A stretch of 64,000 nucleotides of DNA. Origin: Lepidodermella squamata (Eukaryota; Gastrotricha). Positions within the stretch are counted from its first letter, which is position 1. Every line of letters begins with the position of its first letter. The translations under genes and the position numbers were made by a program. Location of the stretch: the NCBI GenBank assembly GCA_047495785.1, contig JBLDXI010000011.1:496001-560000 (forward strand), given 5' to 3'. The notes beneath the pieces were generated by a model that was not told the DNA's origin, did no database searches, and saw nothing but the letters and a program-made list of their open reading frames with translations. Shown here one piece after another: positions 41,901-53,571 of the stretch.

Positions 41901-43780
41901 ATAGATGACTCTTAGGCCTCATATATGTGATGACATGTGATCCAAGTGCTAAATGTCGAAAGGCGAATTGCGCAATAAAGTATGAGAGTATGAGAATTCT
42001 ACTATCCTACAGAGTGGTATTGACGATTGACGAGAATAGGCTAACTGATGAATAAAACCTGCATCCGCTCGGTGGTGGAATTTTCAGCCTGGAACTTCAG
42101 ATTTTCCGGATCAAGTCAAAATAAAAATAAAAATCCAGAATCTATATCTTATCAATTATCAAGCTGTTTAATAGCTGAGTTTTGTAGCTCTGCTTCGTAA
42201 TAACAAGTTTTGAAAAGCCTTTTGAATTGTAGAAGGGAAAACCTTTTTACAGTCAGAAGAGCTAAACGGCAGTGGAATTACAAGATTGGAACTTCAGAAA
42301 AATGCCTGTTTAGTTGCTCTCATTTCTCTGTCTATATAGTCAGCCAAGAAACTGTTAACCTAATGGCTAAATACGACACATTTTTAAATTTATCGCAATT
42401 TAAACATTAGTGCTCTCGCAGGAATCTTCGCAGCCAACTTTCCCGACGTTCGCTGCTTGCTGTAATGCTGCAAAACAAAGTTTTAATATCATTTACGAGA
42501 TGCTTCCCGACACTCTTTCTGTATTGGCTTGCATTGGAACAGTCCACTGGTATTCCCAATAATACCCCAGGGGATCAGTGGCATTTTGCTTCCACTTTAC
42601 ATATACCGCAACTCTATCGAATTTTGTTCGTCGACATCAGCGGGTAACGTTCTAAATAAGCTGTTTTCTTCATTCTTTCTTTTTTCGCTTCTAAACAACC
42701 ACAACCTATTCTATTCATGCTAAAATTGTCCAAGAGTGGTGTATGCTTCTATCGAAGAAAACTGTGACATTCAAAAAACTGGGCATTGTTTATGGCGTTG
42801 CTGAATTGTCTTTACCTTGATTTTACCTTGATTTATGGCAAATTTTGAAGTCATCTAGACTCCTGGCCGGAAATACGGAACTAATTTCCTAATTGCCCTA
42901 ATTTGGATACTGTTAAATTCTTCTCGGCAAGTTAAGTGGGGAAATCGCTTTTGTTGCTTTTCCTGAGCGCTTCCGCGATGCATAATACTCGAGAAGCCAC
43001 ATGAGCCCCTCGCCCGTATTTAGAATTATTTTCTCGTGACACGTTCTGAAAATTCCTGAAACAGATTGGCTACTAGCTAAACAATGCAAATTTCTTGAGT
43101 TGCGGGCAAAAAAACGCGTGATGAAATCGCGCCAGGCCTTAATTATTCGATTAAACAAGTTTCATTTTGCTTCGATTCGTTACCAGAAAGGTCTGTCCCA
43201 GACCGGCATCATGCTCGATGAACAACGGGGTAAAGTAGTGTTCATCGTTGTTCATCAACTTGTTTAATCGAATAATTAAGGCCTGGCGCTACGCGAACGA
43301 TCAGCTCGTCCAATTACAGTCATCAGCCTCGATTCTTGGGCCTCGATTCGAGTGAATTTAGTTTATGGCGTACTGCAACTTTGAAAGAAAAACCTATAAT
43401 TCGAGCGTTTCTTATTTCCCGAGAAACCACTCCCCGCGGGGAATAGAGAGCACACCTTCTATTCCTACTAAATTGATGATTGGAGTAATTCCAATTATTT
43501 CCTTTGAATTGTTTCTGTTATCTCGATTCGCAAACTTCTAATGTAATAAAGAAACCTTATCAGAGGGCGTGGTCTCGTAAATCGTTGCTAACAGAGAACA
43601 GAGGAATTTCCATCGAAAAGTTTGTCAATTACCGATATCTAGGCGAAGCGCGACGGCGGGTTGACGTTATGGCGTGCCGAGGAGTTTCCGTGGAACTGCC
43701 CGTATTAAAGCAGCCGCCGTTATAAACTAAGCCGGAAACATCGCATTTTTATTTTATCGCGCAACTGTTATTACAATAAG
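41900..43780. other. Gene-free region with an inverted repeat
   Basis: Contains a repeat block at 42729-42785 shared with 33100-33168, and a perfect-looking inverted repeat: GCGCCAGGCCTTAATTATTC from about 43129 and GAATAATTAAGGCCTGGCGC ending near 43291, with about 95 bp between arms. No supported gene. Confidence 0.5.
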
Positions 43781-44741
43781 ATGTCTCAGTATTTCGTCTT
43801 TGCGCTTCTAGCTTTTGCTACGATTTTCCAAGAGTCTGAATCGTTGAAATGCTACGTTGCCTCATCGCTCACGCCTGAGCTGCCGGCTAACGCTCAACAA
43901 GTCGAACGTAATGGTGCAAATTTATATTGCAAGGTTTGCTTGAGCATTTAGCTTAACCAGCTTCGAAATTATCTATTCCAGAAACGATACACCGGCGCAA
44001 ATGGAATACAAGTAAGATTCCTATTACTTAGAACTTGGAGTAAAAGCTGAAATTAACTAGCCTTTAGTCCATTGCGGACAAAAATTGCAGCTATTTATAT
44101 GTTTTCATTGTTTGGAAGGGCATGTATCAGTGGGACTTTGACACGTTGAACGTATACCAAGAAGAAAATTTGGACGTGACTTACTTGAGCGATCGAGCTA
44201 TTCGTTTTAAAGAATGCTCATGCAAAACAGACCTCTGCACCGGCAAGGAAATGGATTCGACTTGCGCCGTCAAAAGCCTTAGCAAAGAATGCTGGGCTAT
44301 GCCGGTTAACGGGAACAGCAAAGTTTTCGACCCATTAACAGCGGTCAAAATTCAATGCAGCAGCAATCAACATTGCGCGGTTAGCTATTTCCAGAGTAAC
44401 AAAATTTATGATGAATGATGAATTCATCCTATTTTTTACAGAAAGTGACTTATTGGTCTGGTCCAGCAGCAGTAGGCTACTTGCACGGCTGCATTGATTC
44501 GACATCTGTGAATGCTTGCGGTCGGACATTTTTTAAAAACGTTACTTCCGGCTCGCAAACTGTCGATTACAAAATTTGCACGTGTTGCGGGGAGACGTGC
44601 AACGGCGCCGATTTCGACTCGATGGGACCCGACCAAGAGCTATGCAAAGGCACTAGCGGCGGCTCAGGTGCTGTTTCGCTTCGCCACGCCAACTTGGCAG
44701 GCCTTATCATCGCAACATTCGCTGTTTTATTCGCTTTTTGA
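43781..44741 (+). CDS. GPI-anchored Ly6/uPAR-like cysteine-rich surface protein
   Basis: Four exons: 43781-43933, 43982-44011, 44068-44395 and 44446-44741 (807 nt, 268 aa). For exon 4 the acceptor CAGAAAG is used because the nearer CAG leaves the frame broken. An N-terminal signal peptide (MSQYFVFALLAFATIF) leads to LKCYVASS. Two Cys-rich modules follow; the closing motifs CSCKTDLCTG and CTCCGETCNG resemble the CCxxxxCN end of three-finger Ly6/uPAR domains. The C-terminus (HANLAGLIIATFAVLFAF) is a hydrophobic tail after small residues, typical of a GPI-attachment signal. Likely anchored on the outer cell surface; partner unknown. Confidence 0.7.
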
Positions 44742-44912
44742 GAACATTGTTTGATTGATGCAATGTGATACAAACCTCACTAACTTTGATTCGTGATTTT
44801 ACTGTTGAAATCGAAACTAAATTGGATAAAATCTTCGATTTGGCAAAGAAGCTTCAAACCCAATGATCCTTTTCAAAGTTTTATTTAAAAATCAAATGAA
44901 ATCAAAATGAAG

Positions 44913-46136
44913 CTATTCTTCGGCTTTTCTGACTCCCTGATTATCTTTGATAATGTTAGGATACATTGCATAGTTCGCAATTCCACAGATATTGATCCCT
45001 CGCCGAACTCGAATGAAACCATTCTCGCCCCACCAAGTTCCCCAGCTATTCACAAGGGTCCAGTACGGGATTTGAACCTGCTCCTCGTTATCACCCTCAA
45101 CAGTTTCGATTCCATAACCAACCAGCAGTAAGGCATGATTCAAATTCATATTGTTGCAATTATCAGCATCGGAGAAAATCCCCGATTTATAGAAAATAAA
45201 CGAACGTTGGCTTGCATCGATCGCAACTACAACCGGTCCGGATTTTAACGCCTCCATCATTTCGTCCTCATTGCCACTCGCTAGTTGGACGTAGGTCATT
45301 ATCCGGCCGTACCGTGAATTCGGGTTATTCTGAAACCGGCAGATCATTGAAGAAAGGCCCATGTAAGGGTATTGGCCCTCGCTGTTAAGGCCTCCGCTAG
45401 AAATCACGTATTCCAACGCAGCGGCTGTTGAGCCACCCTGGCAACCTCCATTTCCGAACGACCAGGAGCAATCTAGGAGATTTTGCGGGGATAATGGGAC
45501 GAAATTCTCGCCGGTTGAAATGTGGAGGCGACTTTCGATAGCTCCAACTGTTGCGAAGGCCCAACTAGCCGAGCAATGTTGGCCCTGATCTCGGACACTG
45601 CCGATAGCTCCGTAGAACCTCCAGTCTAAGAAAGCCGTGATATTCGGTTCCAATAACGGACTCGCTTCATGCATTTTGATGTCGTACAACGCTTTGAAAC
45701 CTCGTTGAAACTAAGAAGACAAAATCAAACTATTCTCCGTGACGTTCTATCAGGCTTACCAGAACAGTTTTCGATTCTAGGCGAAAATATACGCCAGGTT
45801 TAAAGCCGAAGCGCGTTGCCATAATTTCAGACGGGTGCATGTCTCCGAATTTGTTCAACGCGAGTTTGTACAGGTTACTCAGCATGCTTCGATTGCTGTT
45901 GTGGTTGTTTATGAAGTTGAGATTCAACCGAAATTCATCGTACTTTCGCGCCTCGCTCGCTGCTATATGCATCTTTCGGTTGGCCTTTTTCCATTCCTGG
46001 TAATCTACGTCTCGCTTGAATTCCTCTGAAAAGAAATCGGAATATTGAAGAAATATTTGAGTGGGGAATCTTTACCTTCAAGAAACGCATGGGATGCAGC
46101 GAAAATCACGAAAAATAGCTGCAGCGACTTGATCAT
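44913..46136 (-). CDS. Papain-family protein with catalytic Cys replaced by Ser
   Basis: Three exons: 46136-46076, 46025-45760 and 45710-44913 (1,125 nt, 374 aa). A signal peptide (MIKSLQLFFVIFAASHA) and an I29-type propeptide (residues about 25-105; YDEFRLNLNFINNHN, LALNKFGDM) precede the mature C1 domain. The region around the active site reads DQGQHCSASWAFA: the oxyanion Gln151 is kept, but the residue before the conserved Trp is Ser158 (AGT, 45566-45564) instead of Cys25. The active-site His (LNHALLLVGYG) and Asn (VNSWGTWWGENGF) are present. Ser at this place occurs in silicateins and TINAG-like proteins and usually abolishes normal peptidase activity. So this is a secreted or lysosomal pseudopeptidase or an enzyme with altered chemistry. 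All else is typical of cathepsin L-like proteins. Confidence 0.88.
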
Positions 46137-46427
46137 TTTTTGTTGTTTTTGTTTAGGAAACAGCGGCGTCGCAAAATGCGAGAAAAACAAACGAGCTCAT
46201 GTTTACACAAGTTGTTTATCGTATACGTTGTTGTTTTGCGAGCGCGTCATCTAAAAAATGAGCCCTGATGGCTATAAATATACGCAAAAATAACTAATGC
46301 GGATATTTACCAAATGAACAGGAAATATATGCATTAAATCAAGGCATCCAATAATTCAATTACAGCCAATGCAGCGTGACGAGAGGATGAGGATGGGAAA
46401 ATCAGGGAAAATTCGAATAAGAATAAG

Positions 46428-46724
46428 ATGCTTGCCAAAATTTTGAATAGCGATAGGAATTTTTTCGCGACCTTGGCTGTTTTAGTCTTTTTCGCAGTGC
46501 TTTTCAACATTTCACTGTATTGCTTCCTGGCTAATCGTGAGCAATTCGGCAAATTTTTTGCGCTCGATGGAGAAACCAAAGCCGGCAGAATTCTTCAAGC
46601 TAGACAGCAGCGGTTACTGGCTGAATGCTATCGAAAATACGGAACAACAGCAGCAAAGGCCTTGCCCATTGTAAAAATAGTCTGCTTGGCCGAAGTTTCA
46701 TCGCTAGATGAGAAAACTACATAA
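46428..46724 (+). CDS. Hypothetical small single-pass membrane protein
   Basis: 98-codon intronless ORF with a basic N-terminus, a hydrophobic helix (NFFATLAVLVFFAVLFNISLYCFL region, about residues 11-34) and a basic, helical C-terminal part (KAGRILQARQQRLLAECYRKY). A TATAAATA at 46271 upstream and AATAAA at 46774 downstream are appropriately placed. Family not recognised. It lies between two minus-strand genes. It could be spurious, but the composition is coding-like. Confidence 0.4.
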   Translation: MLAKILNSDRNFFATLAVLVFFAVLFNISLYCFLANREQFGKFFALDGETKAGRILQARQQRLLAECYRKYGTTAAKALPIVKIVCLAEVSSLDEKTT

Positions 46725-46773
46725 AATCGTTATTCCCTTCTGTTTGCAATTCTAAAATTATTCTAAAACATAT

Positions 46774-46779
46774 TGAATA
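46774..46779 (+). terminator. Polyadenylation signal for the small membrane protein gene
   Basis: AATAAA 50 bp after the stop codon of the ORF at 46428-46724. Confidence 0.35.
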
Positions 46780-46977
46780 AACAGCATTATTTGAATTTCT
46801 CTCCCGATAACGATTTCCCAACGCTTGAAAGTTGAAAACCTATGTGAATAATCGATTTTAAAAATCCCGATTTTCCCGATAGCTGCAGTCGTTATGAAGC
46901 TTCTAGTTTCAATCAATCCCGTAATTTTATTTCTTCGATTAAGCTGCCCATAACCAAAACATTTGTCATCGAACTGT

Positions 46978-48123
46978 TTATGCATTTCTAACGCATCGAG
47001 CGTAATTTAGGACCGTCCTCAAGTCACTCTGCGGCCCAACATACTGCGGGTACGTCTGCCCACTGGCGACATACTTCGGATCACTCCTCTGACACCCAGC
47101 GCCGTGGACATCAACCAAAGTCCCACTCGGCGCACCGTAGCCAAGGCCAAACGCGACATAGGCTGCATACTGAGGCTTAGCACCGTCTTTATGGGTTGAG
47201 CCAGACCAGAAATACGGGAAACCGCTCGAGCCATCTGGAGCTGTTATCGAACTAACGCTGAACAACGAATCAATCGCAGCAGTTCCCGTGGTTTGAGGCC
47301 CTTTCGAGTAATCAACGATACTCTGAAGTTCCTTAGCATTAGGAAGTCGCCAATCTGAGTAGGAAGTTAGCGTAAGACCCTCGCAATACGCTAGGGCGGA
47401 CTTCCAGTCCATCCCGTAGCCGCTATCAGCCTGCTGCCACATAAGACCAGTTGCTTTATCGGTGATTGTACCGTCGGAATTCGACGAAAAGTCATTCACG
47501 CCATACGCGGTGTTGCCTCGAACGAAGCGGAAGTATTTCGAGCTTGTTGTAGGGTAGCATTTGATGCGGCCATCGATGAAATTAACGCCGAACATACATT
47601 CTTGATTGCCGAAGACCAGCCCGGTGTATTTCGTCCCGCTAATCGTTTGAGCATCAATTTCCCTCTCGCCAATGGTTGTATCCCCCAGGGGTTGGTTGAA
47701 GTACGTTTCATCGATGAATTTCTTCGTCCCAGCTTTAGCGCTTGAAACATCGCCCGTCATTTGAATGAGCGAGTACAGCTCTTTGATGGTGGGAATTCGC
47801 CAATCTGTATAGCCAGCCGTGTCTGCGCTTGAAATCGCTGTTAACGCCTCGGCTATCGTCATTTTCGTCATATTTTGCTGCCACATAAGCCCGGTTATTT
47901 GATCCGTGATCGTTCCATCGCCGTTATTGACGTAGGATGGCCAATTCCCGGTGTAAGTCGCGTCCTGGCCGTACCAAGTTGCGCTCGATGAGGTCGGGGC
48001 GTTCTTCCCAGCCAAAACTGCCGTATCGTTGTAGTAGGTCGTTACTCCAGTATCTACGATAGGATAGGTCAGACTGGCAACTAGCGGCAAAGCCGCTAAA
48101 ATCAAGTAAATCGCCTGCAACAT
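46978..48123 (-). CDS. Secreted protein with two DUF1566 (Lcl C-terminal-like) domains
   Basis: Intronless 381-aa ORF. An N-terminal signal peptide (MLQAIYLILAALPLVAS) is followed by TYPIVDTGVTTYYNDTA and two tandem modules. Each module has the DUF1566 pattern: DGTITDxxTGLMWQQ, then a YTDWRIP or YSDWRLP T/N-AKELxSxI motif, and an FRFVRGN or ARCVRN ending. These modules (first about residues 60-205, second about 210-380) are mainly known from bacteria, including the collagen-like adhesin Lcl of Legionella. The combination of no introns, bacterial-type domain and a eukaryotic-looking secretory signal suggests acquisition from a bacterium followed by domestication; contamination is unlikely because flanking genes on both sides are intron-containing. 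On the minus strand TTTAAATACC about 40 bp upstream may be its TATA box. Function unknown; possibly surface or glycan binding. Confidence 0.82.
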   Translation of the reverse strand: MLQAIYLILAALPLVASLTYPIVDTGVTTYYNDTAVLAGKNAPTSSSATWYGQDATYTGNWPSYVNNGDGTITDQITGLMWQQNMTKMTIAEALTAISSADTAGYTDWRIPTIKELYSLIQMTGDVSSAKAGTKKFIDETYFNQPLGDTTIGEREIDAQTISGTKYTGLVFGNQECMFGVNFIDGRIKCYPTTSSKYFRFVRGNTAYGVNDFSSNSDGTITDKATGLMWQQADSGYGMDWKSALAYCEGLTLTSYSDWRLPNAKELQSIVDYSKGPQTTGTAAIDSLFSVSSITAPDGSSGFPYFWSGSTHKDGAKPQYAAYVAFGLGYGAPSGTLVDVHGAGCQRSDPKYVASGQTYPQYVGPQSDLRTVLNYARCVRNA

Positions 48124-48330
48124 TTTCGCGAGTGAAAAAGCGATTCGAATCTACCCGGTATTTAAAGCGATACCAATCGACAGCTGTTCACATATTTTTG
48201 TTTTTCTGTCGTTAGTTCTTCTTAAATTAGTTGTCAACATGTTTAATCAGTTTGTTTGATCTGCTGTTCGCACTTCAATTTTATACTGGCCCGGTGCTAC
48301 GTACTCGATAATTCGCACTTTATTCGTAAA

Positions 48331-51300
48331 TTATTTGGATTTGCCATAATTTTGAGCTATAAACGAAGCGATTTCTTTGAAAGGTTTGCCATTCATGTGC
48401 CGCTGCTCGGCTAAAAACTGCGACAACGTAAATGGGCTTTGTTTCGATGAATCCTCAGCCTCCACTCTCGCGCCACACTTTTGAACTAGGTACTTAACCA
48501 TATCCAAATGGCCGCCTTGAACTGCTTTATGTAGAGGCGTTTCGTCCAATCTGTTTCGCAGGTCACTCGTTACGAGTTTCGGACTCTTCTTGTGGATCAG
48601 CTTCAACGAATCCAAAGCTCCAGCCCCAGCTGCGACGTGGACTATTGAATCATCTTGTTCACCACCCCTCGAATCGATTTTTGCCTTGAGGTTAAGCAGC
48701 AACTCGATAATTTGAGGGTTATTCGATTTCGCAGCCAGATGGATCGGTCTCAAGTTCTTATGACCCGGCATTTCGATGTCAATCCGCTTTTTCGCTAACA
48801 TAGTCGCTATATCAGCATAACCATTCAAACAAGCTAGATGAAAAGCTGTATTGCCTTGTGAGTCTTTTGTAGTCACCGCAGCTCCAGAAGTTAGCAACAT
48901 ATCGACAACTCCATAGATTCCAGTCAGAACAGCAAAATGAATCGGAGCTCGTTCGAAATCTTCCTTGCCGCTTTTTGAATTGAGATCAGCCTTTGCTCGG
49001 ATTAAAAGCTTCATGGCCTCGATTTGCTGAGCCTTAGTCGCGGTATGAAGTGGGGTTCTACCATTTTTACCCCGGAGATCTCGGCAGCTTTTGTTGGACT
49101 GAAGCAAGATGTGGCAAAGCTCTATTTGCCCATTACGAGCTGCGATATGAATCGGCTTATCGCCATTCTAAAGAAACGCAACGCAACAATTCAAATTCAA
49201 AATTCGACTGTAAAAAGCCGCCTATAAAGCTTTTAAGAATGAAGATAAGATGAAGGCTTACCGCATCTGGAAGATCCAGCGAAGCTCCTTTCGATAGGAG
49301 CAATTTTGCTACCTCAGACTTCCCAAGTTGAACCGAAAGGGAGAACGGCGTCGTATACAGATCATCCCCTCCTGGTGACCTTTGGTCGATCTTCGCCTTC
49401 TGTTCCAGCAGCAACTCAACCATAACCTTCTGTTGCTCAAATTTGTTAGGATCTCCAAAGGCTACGATTTGGTGCAGCGGGGTCTTCCCGGCAAAACCCG
49501 GCGCTTCGATCTTCGCACCGTTCCTGATCAAAGCCATGCAAGTTTCACTATGCCCTGCTAAAACTGCGAGATGAAGCGGCATATCTCGATTAGCATCCAG
49601 AGCGTTCACATCAGCTCGCTTCTCGCAGAGGAGGTCGATGAGTTCCGGTTTCCCGGCTCCTGCTGCCAAGTGGAGGACTGACCTCGAAGCGTCCAAGATA
49701 CCGCTTTTTGCGAAAATGAAAGCCTTCTTTTCCAGCAATGTTTTCGTAACTAAGATTTGGCCATGAACTGCGGCTGTTAGGAGCGGAGTTCGTTCCATGA
49801 ATCCTTTCGATTCGAGCGGGAAACCCTTTTCCACCAAATATTTAGCTATCTCACTTTGGCCAGACTTTGCCGCAATGTGAAGTGGACCATCCGTGCCGAT
49901 TTTAGCGATTTTTGAAGCTCCCCTTTCGACTAGCAGTTTCACAGCCTCGAATGAGCCGTGGAGAATTGCAAGGCATAGCGGAGTGGCTTCATCGTCTAAC
50001 GGTCCACTTTTCGCATCGATTTGAGCTCGATGTTCCAGAAGGACACGGGCAACCTCATGTTTGTTCTTCCAAGCAGCTTGGTGAAGAGCTGTCCTCATGT
50101 TGAAACCGGGGGTGTCGATATCAAGTTTCCACGACGAGTATTTCGTAAGCAGGAAGCGCGCGATATCAGTATGACCTAAAATTCAGGAAAATTCATAAAA
50201 GATTCGATTTTTAGTCGGTATTACCTGCAATGGCTGCTACATGGAGTGGGGTGTTCTCATTCGAGTCCCGTTCGTTGAGTGGAGCACCATTTTCAATGAG
50301 AAATTCGACCATTTTCCGCTTGCCGTAGTAGCAAGCCAAGTGTAGACAAGTGCTTTCGTGATCCTCCTCGCCACTCCTCGCCTTCAAATTCGCACCGCCT
50401 TGAACCAAAATCTGAGCAGACTCAACTTGCCCCTCAACACAGCAAACATGTAAAGGTCGCCTTCCGTTGAAGCCCCGCATTTCTAGATCAATTTTCGGCT
50501 GTTTGAGATTAACAAAGTACTTCAAAATCTCCAAATTCGGCTGCTTAGCCACTAAATGAAGGGCAGTGTAACCCTCGCCATCTGTTGCATCAACCGGGAC
50601 TTTGAGATCTTGAACCATGGCTGTAACCACACTGAGGTGCCCAGCTAAAGCAGCAGCTATCAACGGGGTATTTCCGCAATCTCCGGTTGATCGAGCATCT
50701 TTTTGAGCCCCAGCTTTGATCAGATCTCGAACTGTATGCGCATTACCGGCTACAGCAGCGGTGTGGAGAGGAGTTCGACCTGCGAAGCCAACAGCCTCAA
50801 AATCACCCCCGTTAACTTGAGACAGGGCTAACGTCGTCTCGCTATTGCCGAATTTCGCAGCGGTATGGATGGGAAGATCCCCGTTATTATTCGGGGCTAG
50901 GAGAAGATCTTTATGAGTCCGACCCAAGTACCACGCAACTTCCGTTTTCCCATGCTGCGCCGCGTAGTGAAGGGCTGTAAACCGGTTTTCGGCCTCGGAA
51001 GCTCGAGCGAAGAGATCAGCATGCCATTGGGACAGCATTTTCACGAAATCAAGGTTTCCTAACATGAAACGTCCCGACTGTATATCAAGTCGTCTGTAAA
51101 GTTGATTTCTTACCTTTTATACAGGCGAGATGAAGCGCCGTCCGTTCAGTTTTACGCGTTCGATCATCCACGTCAGCGCCTTGCCTTAACAACAGCTCCC
51201 CAGCATCAGGATGGTTGAAATTCGCAGCCGTTTGCAGTGGCGTCTGGCCCTCCTCAGTGCTAGCTCTCGTGTTCACATCAGCCCCAATAGCTATCAATGT

Positions 51301-53333
51301 AGTTATTGATTTCACCTTGCCATACTGAGCAGCTACATGAAGGAGCTTCAATCCGTTCGAAGTTGTCATTTCATTAACGTCTTCGCCATTATCTCGGAAG
51401 AATTTGTCGATCTGCCGCGAGTTATCAGTCTCAGCCGCGTGCCAAATGTCCCCTTCACTCCTAAATTCGTCATTTAACGGCGGAGTTGGCGTTCGTTTCT
51501 TGAAAACTGGGGGAGGGGTGGTGCTTTTCCGCCTTAATGAAGGAGATGGGCTCTTACTGCGAGGTTTTGTTACTGTGGAAGAGGAAGAGGAAGAACCAGA
51601 TGTGGAGTAGGATCCAGATGATGATGATGCTGAATAACTGCCGCTAGAAGACGAGGAAATCGGAGGGCTAGGGGTTCTAGGTGTTTTTTTCCTCTTCGGT
51701 TTTGGCGACGGACTTTTCGACTTTTTCCTGACTTCCTTAGGCGACTCAGGAATAGGAGTTGGGGTCTTCTTCTTTTTCTTTGGCGACTTCTTCTCAGCAG
51801 AAGCAGGCACTGCATCTACGAGTGACGGGCTTTTCGATTTGAAACTCGGGTATGATTTTCGGGTTACCGTTGATGAAGTAGCGGAAGTTGAGTAAGAAGA
51901 TCCTGATGAATAGGACGATGAATGAGTCGCGGAGCTAGAACCACTTGAGTAAGAAGACGAAGTGGACCCGGTATAGGAAGACGATCCTGTGCTAGAGCCA
52001 GCTGTTGACGGTTTGTTTTGCTCGACAGGGGTCAGAGGTTGGATTCTTTTAACCTTCGAAATCGGAGGTTCAGCCAAGACTTGAGTCATAGTAGGTCTTC
52101 GCTCAGGTAACTTCTCCAACATCCAGCTTAGCAGTCGTTCGAGGTCTGGAAAGTAGTTTTTACTCAACGGAGGAGTTGGGGCCCTAAAAATATCATAGGA
52201 TGAGAAATTCTGAAAAATTCACATTAACTTACAGCATTACAGACTGAATGTCTCGAAACTGTAGAAAAATTACGAATAGCTTATTCAATGTTGCTAATTT
52301 TAGTAACTTACAGGCTTCTTTAGGTTAGCGAGCTCAAATCCGATAATTCCTAGCGACCAAACATCCGCCTTGTCGTTGAGATTGATTGGATGTTTCCGGA
52401 AATTTTCCGGGGCTGCATAGCAAATTGCTAGACCAGTTGGTTGCGGCGAGTCTTCAGTTTCGTAGACCCATCTCCCTATCCCGATATCCGCTAATTTCAC
52501 CCCATTCGGTATTACGAAGACGTTTTCAGGCCTTAAATGGCCGTGAATGATTGGCGGACTCAGTTTGTGGAAATGCTCGAGAACTTGGGCGATCTGGCTG
52601 AGCCATTTTACGATCTAACGAGTCCAGAAAGTTAAGATGAATTGATTATGAATGTATGAGTATTTACGTGTTCTTCAGGAAAGGGCTGACGAGCCTGGAT
52701 CATCTTTTCAATCGTAACACCCAAGTGATCACCCAGTTGATGCTCCATAATAATGTGCAAGAATGCAGTTTCTGAAAACACAAAAACCTTAGTGCGAGCA
52801 AAAAGCTAGTAGACCGAAGTGGTAAATTATTGGCTAAATTCCATGAAAGGAGAAATTATCAATATTTTAACATTGTAATTCTGCTGAAACCAAAAGTGAA
52901 GCTTTCTAATTTCTAAATAATTAGGAACTAATGGTAGGCTATTCTATTGGGGCTATTCTAGGCTATAACTATGTCTAAAGAGTAGGAAAATGTAGATTTA
53001 CTCCTTTGCTCAAAAATATGAGGCCCTGATAATCCAACAATTAGTATTCAAAGAGGAAAACTGCCTGAAAAATTGCCACTTACCCACAAAAAAGTCGTAG
53101 ATAGCCAGCAAATTAGGATGCTTCATTCTGACCAGTTTCTTCAGCTCCAATTGCGCCTTGTCCAAGTGCTCCTTGCTTTGCCCGAATCGACTCAGCGGTA
53201 TAAATTTGATGACCTTGTAATTGGGCAGAGCGCCCTTGGGCACTTTCTCCTGCCGGTCGGTGACGATGAGACATGGCGGGCCTAGAGAGCCGCTGGATTC
53301 CGGCAGCGGCTGTTTAACACGGTACCTATCCAT
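48331..53333 (-). CDS. Pseudokinase with Ser-rich linker and long ankyrin-repeat array
   Basis: Eight exons: 53333-53084, 52771-52668, 52614-52312, 52258-52233, 52183-51114, 51058-50225, 50175-49262 and 49167-48331 (4,338 nt, 1,445 aa, all frames compatible). The N-terminal protein-kinase fold has NYKVIKFIPL (Lys43) and the C-lobe sequence IIHGHLRPENV where HRD should be: catalytic Asp is replaced by His144, Arg stands for Lys, and DFG reads DIG (161-163). APE is kept in AAPENF. A low-complexity Ser/Thr/Tyr/Gly stretch and a basic Lys/Pro/Ser region (about 270-400) follow. The remaining 1,000 residues are ankyrin repeats (TALHxA, TPLHxA, GHxxxVxxLL), about 30 copies. Likely a cytoplasmic scaffold. 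The kinase loss is inferred from the missing catalytic Asp. Confidence 0.85.
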
Positions 53334-53571
53334 CAGTCATCTTATCGAATTGATTGTTTTACTACGAAAAGAAAATACTGAGAAGCACCTTAGAATAGCG
53401 AAACAAAAGAAGACTGGGGAAAATCGATGGTATATGAAATCGATAATAATACACCCTGGCATACCTAGCTGCGGTATTGATTGGCATAAACAAAAAACAA
53501 CCAAATGAGGTTGAGACATTAGCTCAAAAATTGAGAAACTTTATTGCTCTTTGACTATATTTTGCGATTTA

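Noticed and set aside
42913-43158. 81-codon minus-strand ORF near the inverted repeat
   Set aside because: Part of it is one arm of the inverted repeat; no motif or splice context supports coding.
51570-51815. Arg/Leu-rich ORF within the pseudokinase gene
   Set aside because: Out-of-frame translation of the Ser/Lys/Pro-rich linker.
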